A DNA stretch of 64,000 nt from Intrasporangium flavum (GCF_001956915.1 NZ_MLJO01000003.1:430347-494346), one strand, 5' to 3'. Positions 51,716-60,087 are shown, counted from the stretch's first letter. The notes: a model not told the origin generated them from the sequence alone. Numbers and translations are program-made.

Positions 51716-53023
51716 TCAGGGGTAGAGGTCGTCGGTGAGGTTCTCGATGACGAGGTAGTTCTCGGTCCACCACCACATCTGCGCGAGACCGGCGACGACG
51801 ATGAGCCCGAGGATCCAGTACCGGTAGCGGGCGATGCGGGGCAGCTTGAGGAACCACGCGATGACAAGCGTCATCGGGAAGGCGAGCATCGCGTAGCGGA
51901 TCCGGCTCGGTGTCGTGCTCGTGACGAGGAGGATGTAGGCCGGGTAGGCGCCCGCCCAGCCCCAGATCTCCGGCCCCCAGCGCCACGAGTGCCGCGAGAG
52001 CATGAACCACGCGAAGGCCGCGACCCCGGCGACACCGAGCACCTGGCCGAACACGCCCCAGTAGTCGTAGAGCAGGTTCCACCAGAGGTAGAGCTTGACC
52101 TTGGTCTGGATGTTCCAGGCCAGCATCGTCTGGTTGTAGGCGTCGGGGGTCTCGGTCGCGATCGACACGATGGTCGGCCACAGCCACGTCAGGGCGGCCG
52201 CGTAGCCGGCGAGCGCCACCATGAGCCACCGGAAGCGCACCGGGTTGCTGCCCTCGTCCTTCTTCCACCACCGGACGGCTGCGTGGGCCAGGATGACCGG
52301 CACCATGGCGATGACGACGTTGCGGCTCAACGAGAGCACGAGCAGCGACAGGACGACCCAGGCGTACTGGCGGCGACGCAGCAGCCACAGGGTCGTCGTG
52401 ACGCCGAGCAGCGCCGTCGACTCGGTGTACGACGCGGAGAACGCGGGCGAGGCGATGTAGAAGCACGTCGCGACGACGGCGACGATGGCCTCCCAGCGAC
52501 CGACGACCTCGTCGACCAGCTTGAAGAGCATGTGCATCGCGACGAAACCGATGAGCGTCGAGAGCAGCGGCGCGACGAGGACGAACGGCAGGCCCGTCAC
52601 CTTCATGAGGAGCCCGGCGGTCATCGGGAACACCGGGAAGAAGGCCCACGGGTTCATGTCGATGCCGCCCCAGCCGGCCCGCGGGAGCACGGCCGGGTAG
52701 CCGTGCTCGGCGATGACGCGGTACCACTGCCCGTCCCAGTTCGTCATCGCGACGAGGTAGCCGGGGTCGGCCGGGGACGGGTAGAAGATGCGGATGTTCT
52801 GGGTGCCGATGGGCAGCGGGATCTGGTAGCGGGCCAGGTAGGTGCCCGCGACGAGCACGAAGACGCGCGACAGCGCGTAGACGGCGAACGGGAACCAGAC
52901 CGGGAAGCGTCGCCAGAACGGCTGGCGCGCCTCGCTCACCCGGTCCGGGTTCTCGAGGCGGTGACCGAGGCGCGACTCAGACCGGCGGGACGGAGCGTCG
53001 GCGGTCGCTGAAGTGACGGTCAC
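51716..53023 (-). CDS. Polytopic membrane protein, mannosyltransferase-like (PIG-V/GT-C type)
   Basis: 435 aa with about 10 hydrophobic segments. An early loop with NWDGQWYRVIAEHGYP fits the acidic first loop of GT-C/PIG-V-like glycosyltransferases (W-D-x-x-W/H-Y), and MNPWAFFPVFPMTAGLLM resembles the conserved FFPL(Y/F)P motif. Likely uses a polyprenyl-phosphate sugar outside the membrane; acceptor unknown. The GTG at 53023 follows minus-strand TATGCT (53036-53031) by 7 nt: leaderless, with start and promoter inside the end of the upstream carboxylase gene (47-nt overlap). Confidence 0.75.
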   Translation of the reverse strand: MTVTSATADAPSRRSESRLGHRLENPDRVSEARQPFWRRFPVWFPFAVYALSRVFVLVAGTYLARYQIPLPIGTQNIRIFYPSPADPGYLVAMTNWDGQWYRVIAEHGYPAVLPRAGWGGIDMNPWAFFPVFPMTAGLLMKVTGLPFVLVAPLLSTLIGFVAMHMLFKLVDEVVGRWEAIVAVVATCFYIASPAFSASYTESTALLGVTTTLWLLRRRQYAWVVLSLLVLSLSRNVVIAMVPVILAHAAVRWWKKDEGSNPVRFRWLMVALAGYAAALTWLWPTIVSIATETPDAYNQTMLAWNIQTKVKLYLWWNLLYDYWGVFGQVLGVAGVAAFAWFMLSRHSWRWGPEIWGWAGAYPAYILLVTSTTPSRIRYAMLAFPMTLVIAWFLKLPRIARYRYWILGLIVVAGLAQMWWWTENYLVIENLTDDLYP

Positions 53024-54542
53024 GCCGGGAAGCATAGGCCAGACGGTGGCTCAGCTCCGAGCGCAGTTCAGCGGCCTCGATGACGGCGTCGACGACGAGG
53101 TCGGCGGCGAGCCGTTCGATGTCGACGTCCTCCTCGTACTCGCGGCGGCGCTCGGCGACGAAGGCGTCCCGTGCCTCCTGGCCCTGCTGCTGCTCGATCT
53201 CGGCGATCTTGTTCGCGTAGACGGCGTTGACGGCGGCCTCCGGGCCCATGACGGCGATGCGGGCGGTCGGCAGGGCGATCGTCGCGTCGGGCCCGAACCC
53301 GGGTCCGCCCATGGCGTAGAGGCCGGCGCCGTAGGCCTTGCGGACGACGACGCAGAACTGCGGCACGGTGGCGGAGGACACGGCGCTGACCATCTTGGCG
53401 CCGTGGCGGATGATGCCGCCGCGCTCGACCTCGGAGCCGATCATGAAGCCGGGCACGTCGGCGAGGTAGACCAGCGGGATGTTGAAGGCGTCGCAGAGCC
53501 AGATGAAGCGGGCGGCCTTGTCGGCGCTGTCGGTGAACAGGACGCCGCCCTTGACGAGCGAGTTGTTCGCCACGATGCCGACGGTCTCGCCGCCGATACG
53601 GCCGAAGCCGATGACGAGCTCGCCCGCCCAGAGCGGCTTCAGCTCGAAGAAGGAGTCGTCGTCGACGAGGCCGTCGATGACGTCGTGGATGTCGAAGGGC
53701 ACCGACTCGCGCTCGGGCACCGTGTGCACGGTGAGCGGCTCGGCGGGCTCCTCCGGGTGGTAGGTGGGCGGGTTGTCGCGCCAGGTGCCCGGCACGTAGG
53801 AGAAGTAGAGCTTGGCCAGCTCGATGGCCTCGACGTCGTCGTGGGCGAGCAGGTCACCGACGCCGGAGACGCTGCAGTGCATCCGCGCGCCGCCCATCTC
53901 CTCGAGGCTGACCTTCTCCCCCACGACCATCTCGGCCATGCGGGGGCTGCCGAGGTACATCGAGGCGTTGCCCTCGACCATGATGATGAGGTCGCAGAAG
54001 CTGGGGATGTAGGCCCCGCCGGCCGCGCTCGGTCCGAAGAGGCAGCAGATCTGGGGCACCTTGCCCGACAGGGCCACCTGGTTGTGGAAGATCCGACCCG
54101 CCCCGCGGCGCCCCGGGAACATCTCGACCTGGTCGGTGATGCGCGCACCGGCCGAGTCGACGAACCAGAAGACGGGCAGCTCCTCGCGCAGGGCCATCTC
54201 GGTGGCGCGGACGATCTTCTCGACGGTGCGAGCACCCCAGGAGCCGGCCTTGACGGTCGGGTCGTTGGCGATGACGATCGCGGGCCGGCCATCGACGGTG
54301 CCGCGGCCGGTGACGACGCCGTCGGCCGGCAGGCCCGGCTGGAGGGCGTTGGCGTAGCGGCCGTCCTCGACGAAGCTGCCCTCGTCGAAGAGCAGGGCGA
54401 TGCGGTCGCGGACGTAGATCTTGCCCTGGCTGTCGAGCTTGGCCTTGGCCTTCTCCGGCGGCAGCTCGGAGGCCGCGTGCGCGGCCGCGAGGCGACGGCG
54501 GACGTCGCCGACGCGCGGGTCGGGGGCGTGGTGGCCGCTCAT
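52977..54542 (-). CDS. Acyl-CoA carboxylase beta subunit (methylcrotonyl/AccD1-like)
   Basis: 521 aa carboxyltransferase. WFVDSAGARITDQVEMFPGR, CLFGPSAAGGAYIPSFCDLI and LADVPGFMIGSEVERGGIIR mark the two oxyanion sites. The coupling with an isovaleryl-CoA-type dehydrogenase under a LiuR-like regulator argues for leucine/branched-chain catabolism (methylcrotonyl-CoA carboxylase), but motif differences from classical MccB leave propionyl/other acyl-CoA possible. No alpha subunit is adjacent. Its ATG overlaps the dehydrogenase stop (ATGA). Its last 47 nt overlap the following membrane protein gene. Confidence 0.85.
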   Translation of the reverse strand: MSGHHAPDPRVGDVRRRLAAAHAASELPPEKAKAKLDSQGKIYVRDRIALLFDEGSFVEDGRYANALQPGLPADGVVTGRGTVDGRPAIVIANDPTVKAGSWGARTVEKIVRATEMALREELPVFWFVDSAGARITDQVEMFPGRRGAGRIFHNQVALSGKVPQICCLFGPSAAGGAYIPSFCDLIIMVEGNASMYLGSPRMAEMVVGEKVSLEEMGGARMHCSVSGVGDLLAHDDVEAIELAKLYFSYVPGTWRDNPPTYHPEEPAEPLTVHTVPERESVPFDIHDVIDGLVDDDSFFELKPLWAGELVIGFGRIGGETVGIVANNSLVKGGVLFTDSADKAARFIWLCDAFNIPLVYLADVPGFMIGSEVERGGIIRHGAKMVSAVSSATVPQFCVVVRKAYGAGLYAMGGPGFGPDATIALPTARIAVMGPEAAVNAVYANKIAEIEQQQGQEARDAFVAERRREYEEDVDIERLAADLVVDAVIEAAELRSELSHRLAYASRRDRHFSDRRRSVPPV

Positions 54543-55723
54543 GCGGGCAGGCCCAGGCCTCGGGCGATGAGCATCCGCTGGACCTCTGAGGTGCCCTCGC
54601 CGATCTCGAGGATCTTCGCGTCGCGGTAGAAGCGGGCCACGGGGAACTCCTCCATGAAGCCGTTGCCGCCGAACACCTGGGTCGCGATCCGGGTTGCGGT
54701 CACCGCGGCCTCCGTGGCGTAGAGCTTCGCGATGGCCGCGGCGTGCTTGACCTCCTTGACCGAGCGGCGCCCCTCGTGCAGCTCGTCCTTGAGCCAGGCG
54801 GCCTTGTAGGTCAGGGTCCGGGCGGCCTCGACGCTGACGGCGAGGTCGGCGATCTGGAAGGAGACGCCCTGGTTGACGGCGATCGGCCTGCCGAACGCGG
54901 TGCGGGTCCTGGCGTAGTCGGTGGCGAGCTCGAGGCAGGCCTGGGCGCAGCCGACGGCGAGCGAGGCGATGGCGATGCGGCCGTCGTCGAGGGTCTTGAG
55001 GAACTGCTTGAAGCCCTCCCCCTCGGCGCCGAGCAGGTTCGAGGCCGGTACCCGGCAGTCCTCGAAGGTGAGGCCGTGGGTGTCGGAGACGTGCCAGCCG
55101 AGCTTGTGGTATGCCGGTTCGACGACGAAGCCGGGCGTGCCGGCGGGCACCATGATCGCCGAGATCTGGGGCGAACCGTCCTCGTTCGTGCCGGTGCGGG
55201 CGGTCACGGTGACGACCGAGGTGATCTCGGTGCCGGAGTTCGTGATGAAGGCCTTGGCGCCGTTGACGACCCACTCGTCACCGTCGCGGGCGGCCCGGGT
55301 GCGGGTCGCGCCGGCGTCGGAGCCCGCCTCGGGCTCGGTGAGGCCGAAGCCGGCGAGCGCCCGGCCCGCGACGAGGTCGGGCAGGAAGCGCTGCTTCTGC
55401 TCGTCGTCGCCGTAGGTGAGGATCGGGTTGATGCCGAGCCCGACGCCGGCCGAGAGCGTGATGCCGATGGACTGGTCGACGCGGCCGAGCTCCTCGATGG
55501 CGACGCAGAGGCTCGTGAAGTCGCCCTGGCCGGGGGCGGCGCTGCCGCCGTACTCCTCGGGCACGACGAGGCCGAAGAGCCCGAGGTCGCCCATCTTCGG
55601 CACGAGGTCGGTCGGGAAGTGCGACGCCGCGTCCCACTTGGCGATGTTCGGGGCGACCTCCTTCTCGGCGAAGTCGCGAACGACCTGTCGGAAGTCCTCG
55701 TGCTCCGGGCTCAGCTCGAACAT
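54539..55723 (-). CDS. liuA: Acyl-CoA dehydrogenase (isovaleryl-CoA-type candidate)
   Basis: 394 aa. FELSPEHEDFRQVVRDFAEK, GFGLTEPEAGSDAGATRT (FAD/substrate contacts) and GEGTSEVQRMLIARGLG with the catalytic-base Glu position. It is first in a short operon with the carboxylase beta gene and divergent from a LiuR-like MerR gene, the usual layout of leucine/isovalerate utilisation genes. The ATG at 55723 has AAGGAG 8 nt upstream, so this message has a leader, unlike the regulator. Confidence 0.88.
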   Translation of the reverse strand: MFELSPEHEDFRQVVRDFAEKEVAPNIAKWDAASHFPTDLVPKMGDLGLFGLVVPEEYGGSAAPGQGDFTSLCVAIEELGRVDQSIGITLSAGVGLGINPILTYGDDEQKQRFLPDLVAGRALAGFGLTEPEAGSDAGATRTRAARDGDEWVVNGAKAFITNSGTEITSVVTVTARTGTNEDGSPQISAIMVPAGTPGFVVEPAYHKLGWHVSDTHGLTFEDCRVPASNLLGAEGEGFKQFLKTLDDGRIAIASLAVGCAQACLELATDYARTRTAFGRPIAVNQGVSFQIADLAVSVEAARTLTYKAAWLKDELHEGRRSVKEVKHAAAIAKLYATEAAVTATRIATQVFGGNGFMEEFPVARFYRDAKILEIGEGTSEVQRMLIARGLGLPA

Positions 55724-55747
55724 CGGTGTTCTCCTTGTGAGATGTGC

Positions 55748-55776
55748 TTGACGCTTACGTAAACGTAAAGCACGAT
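55748..55776. promoter_or_regulatory. LiuR-type operator within the divergent promoter region
   Basis: CTTACGTAAACGTAAAG (55754-55770) is a near-palindrome resembling known LiuR sites (TTTACGTnnACGTAAA-like). On the plus strand it fills exactly the 17-bp spacer between TTGACG (55748-55753) and CACGAT (55771-55776), the latter 7 nt before the liuR ATG. MerR regulators act by bending such a spacer. The dehydrogenase start lies 25 nt to the left, so one site could serve both genes. Confidence 0.7.
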
Positions 55777-55783
55777 CGGGGGC

Positions 55784-56167
55784 ATGACAAGTGCGCCGAC
55801 GTGGACCATCGCGCAGGTCGCCGAGGAGTTCGGCGTCACCCATCGCACCGTGCGCCACTACGAGGACCTCGGGCTCATCTCCCCCGAGCGCCGCGGCACC
55901 CAGCGCGTCTACCACCGACGCGACCGCACCCGCCTCAACCTCATCCTCCGCGGCAAGCGGCTCGGGTTCCCGCTCGAGCAGATCCGCACGATCATCGACC
56001 TCTTCGACGCCCCGCGCGGCCGGCGCACCCAGCTGGAGTACGTCCTGGGCCAGATCGACGAGCGGCGAACCGACCTCGAGCAGCGGCTGCGTGACGTCCA
56101 GGACGCCATCGCCGAGCTCGGCGAGTTCGAACGCCGGTGCCGTGAGGACCTCGACAAGCTCGCGTGA
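55784..56167 (+). CDS. liuR: MerR family regulator, LiuR-like
   Basis: 127 aa. N-terminal winged helix [20 protein letters not shown] and [17 protein letters not shown], then a long coiled-coil helix (about 70-125). No C-terminal effector domain or metal-binding cysteines, as in LiuR proteins that sense branched-chain acyl-CoA intermediates. It is divergent from an acyl-CoA dehydrogenase/carboxylase pair, with a LiuR-like site between them. Probably autoregulated via its promoter spacer. Confidence 0.87.
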   Translation: MTSAPTWTIAQVAEEFGVTHRTVRHYEDLGLISPERRGTQRVYHRRDRTRLNLILRGKRLGFPLEQIRTIIDLFDAPRGRRTQLEYVLGQIDERRTDLEQRLRDVQDAIAELGEFERRCREDLDKLA

Positions 56168-56180
56168 CACGATGGAGTGC

Positions 56181-57059
56181 ATGAGCGCTGCAGACACGAA
56201 GATCTCCGCGTACGCGCATCCCGAGCGCCTCGTCACGACCGACTGGCTCGCCGAGCAGATCGCTGCCGGCGCGGTCGGGGCGCCCGGCGGGATCGCCCTG
56301 CTCGAGTCCGACGAGGACGTCCTGCTCTACGACACCGGGCACATCCCCGGCGCGCTGAAGATCGACTGGCACCTCGACCTCAACGACCCCGTCACCCGCG
56401 ACTACGTCGACGGTGCCCGCTTCGCCGAGGTCCTCGGCGCCCGCGGCATCGGTCGCGACACGACGGTCGTCATCTACGGGGACAAGAGCAACTGGTGGGC
56501 CGCCTACGCCCTGTGGGTCTTCAGCCTCTTCGGGCACGAGGACGTCAGGCTGCTCGACGGCGGCCGCGCGACGTGGATCGCCGAGGGCCGCGAGCTGACC
56601 CGCGAGGTCGCGACGCCCGCCCCGGTCGACTACCCCGTGGCCGAACGCGACGACGCCCCGATCCGCGCCTTCAAGGACGACGTGCTCGCCCACCTCGGCA
56701 AGCCCCTCGTCGACGTCCGGTCCCCCGGCGAGTACTCGGGCGAGCTGCTCCACATGCCCGACTACCCGCAGGAGGGCGCGATGCGCGGCGGCCACATCCC
56801 CGGCGCGCGGTCGGTGCCGTGGGCCCGGGCCGCGAACGAGGACGGCACGTTCAAGACGCGTGAGGACCTCGAGGCCATCTACCTGACCGAGCAGGGCCTC
56901 GCGCCGGGCGACGACGTGGTGGCCTACTGCCGTATCGGCGAACGCTCGTCGCACACGTGGTTCGTCCTGACGCACCTGCTCGGCTTCGAGGCCGTGCGCA
57001 ACTACGACGGGTCGTGGACCGAGTGGGGCAACGCCGTCCGCGTCCCCATCGAGAAGTGA
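56181..57059 (+). CDS. Thiosulfate sulfurtransferase (rhodanese pair)
   Basis: 292 aa with two rhodanese domains. The N-terminal one ([30 protein letters not shown]) is inactive; the C-terminal one carries the catalytic Cys in [16 protein letters not shown] (C250) and [12 protein letters not shown]. The [10 protein letters not shown] loop is that of actinobacterial CysA/SseA-type thiosulfate:cyanide sulfurtransferases. CACGAT lies 7 nt before the ATG at 56181, a weak leaderless box identical to the liuR one. A 13-bp tandem duplication spans its stop codon. It is paired with sufE. Confidence 0.9.
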   Translation: MSAADTKISAYAHPERLVTTDWLAEQIAAGAVGAPGGIALLESDEDVLLYDTGHIPGALKIDWHLDLNDPVTRDYVDGARFAEVLGARGIGRDTTVVIYGDKSNWWAAYALWVFSLFGHEDVRLLDGGRATWIAEGRELTREVATPAPVDYPVAERDDAPIRAFKDDVLAHLGKPLVDVRSPGEYSGELLHMPDYPQEGAMRGGHIPGARSVPWARAANEDGTFKTREDLEAIYLTEQGLAPGDDVVAYCRIGERSSHTWFVLTHLLGFEAVRNYDGSWTEWGNAVRVPIEK

Positions 57060-57076
57060 CATCGAGAAGTGACGCG

Positions 57077-57532
57077 ATGACCGACGCTCCCCTGCCCACG
57101 TCGCTGGCCGAGATCGCCCAAGACTTCCGCGAGGCGTCCAACGACCTCAAGCTCCAGCTGCTCCTCGAGTTCAGCGACGAGCTCCCGGGCCTGCCCGAGC
57201 GCTACGTCGGCCACCTCGACCAGCTCGAACGCGTCGACGAGTGCCAGTCGCCGCTGTTCCTGACCGTCGAGGTCGCCGACGGTGCCTCGCTGCAGGACCG
57301 CACGGTGCACCTGTTCTTCGACGCCCCCGCCGAGGCACCGACGACCCGCGGTTTCGCCGGCATCCTCCACGAGGGCCTCGACGGCCTCTCCGCCGCGGAG
57401 GTCCTCGCCGTCCCGGACGACGCCCCGATGCGCTTCGGCCTCGCCGAGGCGGTCTCACCCCTGCGGATGCGCGGCATGGTCGCCATGCTCGGCCGCATCA
57501 AGCGCCAGGTCCGCGCCAAGACCACCGCCTGA
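57077..57532 (+). CDS. sufE: SufE family cysteine desulfuration protein
   Basis: 151 aa. LQLLLEFSDELPGLP and the acceptor Cys region VDECQSPLFLTVEV (the conserved Cys in V..CQSP), plus FAGILHEGLDGLSAAEVLAV, match SufE, which accepts persulfide from SufS for Fe-S clusters. Here it follows a sulfurtransferase gene by 17 nt, a recurring actinobacterial pair whose physiological link is not settled. ATG at 57077 has only weak purines upstream, so coupling to the upstream gene is likely. Confidence 0.88.
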   Translation: MTDAPLPTSLAEIAQDFREASNDLKLQLLLEFSDELPGLPERYVGHLDQLERVDECQSPLFLTVEVADGASLQDRTVHLFFDAPAEAPTTRGFAGILHEGLDGLSAAEVLAVPDDAPMRFGLAEAVSPLRMRGMVAMLGRIKRQVRAKTTA

Positions 57533-57565
57533 CCGAGCACGCCGAGCCCCTCACCCACGCGCCCC

Positions 57566-57756
57566 ACGTCAGTGCTCACTCTCACTGAGCACTGACGTAG
57601 CGCGCACCCCCACCCCGCCCCGGCGACACCCCGACCGCTCCTACGTCAGTGCTCACTCTCACTGAGCACTGACGTAGCGCGCGGCCCCACCCCGCCCCGG
57701 CGACACCCCGGCCGCTCCTACGTCAGTGCTCACTCTCACCGAGCACTGACGTAGGA
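57566..57756. repeat. Three-copy 77-bp tandem array of perfect hairpins
   Basis: Palindromes of 13, 15 and 16 bp arms lie at 57566-57598, 57641-57677 and 57716-57756; all share ACGTCAGTGCTC/GAGCACTGACGT with a CTCTCAC-type loop. The repeat period is exactly 77 bp, and the GC-rich spacers (GCGCG...CCCCACCCCGCCCCGGCGACACCCCG) are also conserved apart from a few bases. The array fills most of the 284-bp gap between sufE and the XRE gene. Possible roles: operator array, terminator series, structured RNA or a multiplied mobile element; none is established. Confidence 0.85.
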
Positions 57757-57816
57757 GCTGGGGCCAGGAACCGCGCACGGAATGGTGCTGTCGGCGCCTT
57801 GTGTCAGCGTCTGCGC

Positions 57817-58455
57817 ATGGATGCCCCTCTCACACCGCTGGCCGATCCGACCAACGTCGGACGCCTCACGGCCCGCGTGCGGCGCTTGGCCGATCTCAGC
57901 CAACGAGAGCTTGCCGCACGCCTGGGTCTCGCCCCGGCATCGGTGGCCCGCGTCGAGTCGGGTGCCGGGCTGCCGAGCCTGACGACGCTGTGCCGCATCG
58001 TCGAGGTCGCGGGACTGCGGCTCGCGGTCCTCGATGCCGATGGCCGCGAGGTCATGCCGGTCTCCGACGACGTCGTTCGCGACAACCAGGGTCGTCGGTT
58101 CCCGGCGCACCTCGACGTCGCGCCTCCGGACGAGGTGCCGTACGAGCGGTGGGCCTACCCCCGGTACGACCGACCGGCCGCTCGCGGGTGGTACCAGCTG
58201 CGTCCGGCGCGCGACCGGGACGCCGCCCTCAGGGCCATCGGCCGCCCCGACGACCACCCCACCGAGGGCGAGCTCGAGACCCGGACCCGGCTCATGGCGG
58301 GCCCCCAGCCGACGGTGGCACCCGTCCCGGTGCCCTTGGCGGAGTGCGGGTGCCTCGACGAGTGCTTCGAGACGTGGTGCGTCGCGGCGTGCGCCTGCCG
58401 GTGTGAGCCCCCGCCGGCATCGCCATGGGACCGCCGCCGGTTGCTCAGCGGATGA
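57817..58455 (+). CDS. XRE family regulator with cysteine-rich C-terminal tail
   Basis: 212 aa. N-terminal XRE helix-turn-helix (VGRLTARVRRLADLSQRELA, AARLGLAPASVARVESG, PSLTTLCRIVEVAGLRL). The middle has a Pro/Arg-rich region (VPYERWAYPRYDRPAARGWY). Near the C-terminus CGCLDECFETWCVAACACRC packs seven cysteines in 20 residues, suggesting metal or Fe-S/Zn binding or redox sensing. I know of no named family with this combination. ATG at 57817; a GTG at 57799 is an alternative. The array of palindromes lies 61 bp upstream. Convergent with the methyltransferase. Confidence 0.75.
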   Translation: MDAPLTPLADPTNVGRLTARVRRLADLSQRELAARLGLAPASVARVESGAGLPSLTTLCRIVEVAGLRLAVLDADGREVMPVSDDVVRDNQGRRFPAHLDVAPPDEVPYERWAYPRYDRPAARGWYQLRPARDRDAALRAIGRPDDHPTEGELETRTRLMAGPQPTVAPVPVPLAECGCLDECFETWCVAACACRCEPPPASPWDRRRLLSG

Positions 58456-58500
58456 GCCCAGCCTCGCGCGGGTCGGTGCGTCGAGGTGCCCGGACCACGC

Positions 58501-59181
58501 TCACCCGCCGGCAGGCGCCCGCAGCACCGCGCGCCACAGCTCGGGCCGGGGCGACTCGAGGCCCTTGACCTCGAGACGGTCGCCGGCCAGGGAGCGCATC
58601 GTGGCCGCGCTCAGCGCGAAGGGCGGCCCGGTGGTCTCATCGACGTCGGAGTCGGTGCGGAACGCCACGGCGAAGAGGGTCCCGCCGGGCGCCACGAACC
58701 CCGCGATGTTCGGGATCGCCTGCGACCGTGGCGGATCCGGCATGGCCTGGATCGTGAAGATCTCCACGACGAGGTCGAACGCGCCTGCCCACTCCGCCGG
58801 CGGCGCGAGCAGGTCGGCGACGCGGTAGTCGACCTCGGACTCGGGGTGCCGGGAGCGCGCGGTCGCCACCGCGTTGGGCGACAGGTCGAAGGCGGTCGTG
58901 GCGAAGCCGAGCGAGGACAGGTACTCCGCGTCCGCGCCGAGGCCGCACCCGACGACGAGCGCGCGGCGACCTTCGCCGGGCCTCGCCCCGTCCGCCAGCC
59001 CGGCGGCCCGCGCCGCCGCCCAGTCGCTGAGCAGCGGGTGCGGGGCGCCGCGGTCCCACGGCATGGAGATGCTGCCGGCGACGCCCTCGCCGTAGAGCCG
59101 GTCGAACCACGCGTTGGGATCACCCGATGCGTACGCCTCGGCGGCGAGAACGCCGGCGCGCTCGTCCCAGTCCCGTCCCAT
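58501..59181 (-). CDS. Class I SAM-dependent methyltransferase (TPMT-like)
   Basis: 226 aa. WDRGAPHPLLSDW followed by motif I ALVVGCGLGADAEYLSSLGF, then TTAFDLSPNAVATARSRHP and VVEIFTIQAMPDPPRSQAIP. The short N-terminal helix and WDRG segment recall thiopurine methyltransferase-like proteins; substrate unknown. Its ATG lies two bases from the stop of the tryptophan dioxygenase gene, so it belongs to that operon, but a tryptophan/kynurenine role is only suggested by position. Confidence 0.83.
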   Translation of the reverse strand: MGRDWDERAGVLAAEAYASGDPNAWFDRLYGEGVAGSISMPWDRGAPHPLLSDWAAARAAGLADGARPGEGRRALVVGCGLGADAEYLSSLGFATTAFDLSPNAVATARSRHPESEVDYRVADLLAPPAEWAGAFDLVVEIFTIQAMPDPPRSQAIPNIAGFVAPGGTLFAVAFRTDSDVDETTGPPFALSAATMRSLAGDRLEVKGLESPRPELWRAVLRAPAGG

Positions 59182-59183
59182 CG

Positions 59184-60065
59184 TCAGCCTCCGATCCTGG
59201 TCCTCACCTCGTACAGCTCCGGGAAGAAGGTCAGGTCGAGCGCCCTGCGCAGGAAGTCGACACCGCTCGAGCCGCCGGTACCGACCTTCTGCCCGATGGT
59301 GCGCTGGACGACCTGCAGGTGCCGGAAGCGCCACTGCTGGAAGTTGTCCTCGAGGTCGACCAGCTCCTCGCACGTCTCGTACACGCCCCAGTGGTCGTGC
59401 GGGGCGGCATACACCTCCGCGAACACGTCGACGAGGCCCTGGTCGTGCCGGTAGGGCTGGCTCCAGTCGCGGTCCAGCAGCGTGCCGGGCACGGCGTACC
59501 CGCGCCGGGACAGGTAGGCGAGGAACGTGTCGTAGAGGCTCGGCTCGTGCAGGAGCGCGTCGAGGGCCGTCCGCGCCGACTCGTCGTGCGAGAACACCGC
59601 CACCATGTCGGCGTTCTTGTTGCCGAGCAGGAACTCGACCTCCCGGTACTGCGCCGACTGGAAGCCCGAGCTCGTCGCGAGGAAGGGGCGGATCTGCGCG
59701 TACTCGCTGGGGGTCAGGGTCGCGAGCACCGACCACTGGTCGGTGAGGGTGTGCTGGATGTGCTTGACCCGGGCCAGGCGCTTGAGCGCCGGCGCGAGCT
59801 CGTCAGAGGCGAGCAGGCCACGGGCAGAGCGCAGCTCGTGGATCATCAGCTTGAGCCACAGCTCGGACGTCTGGTGCTGGATGATGAACAGCAGCTCGTC
59901 GTGCTGAGGCGGGTCGCTCAGCGGCTGCTGGGCGCTGAGCAGCGTGTCGAGGCGGAGGTAGTCGCCGTAGGACATCCGTCGCGCGAAGTCCCGCTCGATC
60001 CCCTGCTCCAGCTCGCGCCGGCTGCGCGGGTCCACTGCACCGGTTCCACCGACGGCGTCGTCCAT
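59184..60065 (-). CDS. kynA: Tryptophan 2,3-dioxygenase
   Basis: 293 aa heme dioxygenase opening the indole ring of tryptophan to N-formylkynurenine. MSYGDYLRLDTLLSAQ, ELLFIIQHQTSELWLKLMIH (active-site His), SSGFQSAQYREVEFLLG and WRFRHLQVVQRTIG with the heme-ligand His are all conserved. The ATG at 60065 lies 7 nt from minus-strand TAGGAT (60078-60073): leaderless. No kynureninase or formamidase is adjacent in the window. Confidence 0.95.
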   Translation of the reverse strand: MDDAVGGTGAVDPRSRRELEQGIERDFARRMSYGDYLRLDTLLSAQQPLSDPPQHDELLFIIQHQTSELWLKLMIHELRSARGLLASDELAPALKRLARVKHIQHTLTDQWSVLATLTPSEYAQIRPFLATSSGFQSAQYREVEFLLGNKNADMVAVFSHDESARTALDALLHEPSLYDTFLAYLSRRGYAVPGTLLDRDWSQPYRHDQGLVDVFAEVYAAPHDHWGVYETCEELVDLEDNFQQWRFRHLQVVQRTIGQKVGTGGSSGVDFLRRALDLTFFPELYEVRTRIGG

Positions 60066-60087
60066 GCCCGCGATCCTAGGGGGCCGG

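Noticed and set aside
57566..57756. CRISPR array
   Set aside because: Only three units, 77-bp period with conserved spacers as well as repeats, and no cas genes nearby.
57566..57756. Simple series of intrinsic terminators for sufE
   Set aside because: No T-runs follow the stems and an exactly periodic, spacer-conserving array is not needed for termination; kept only as one possibility.
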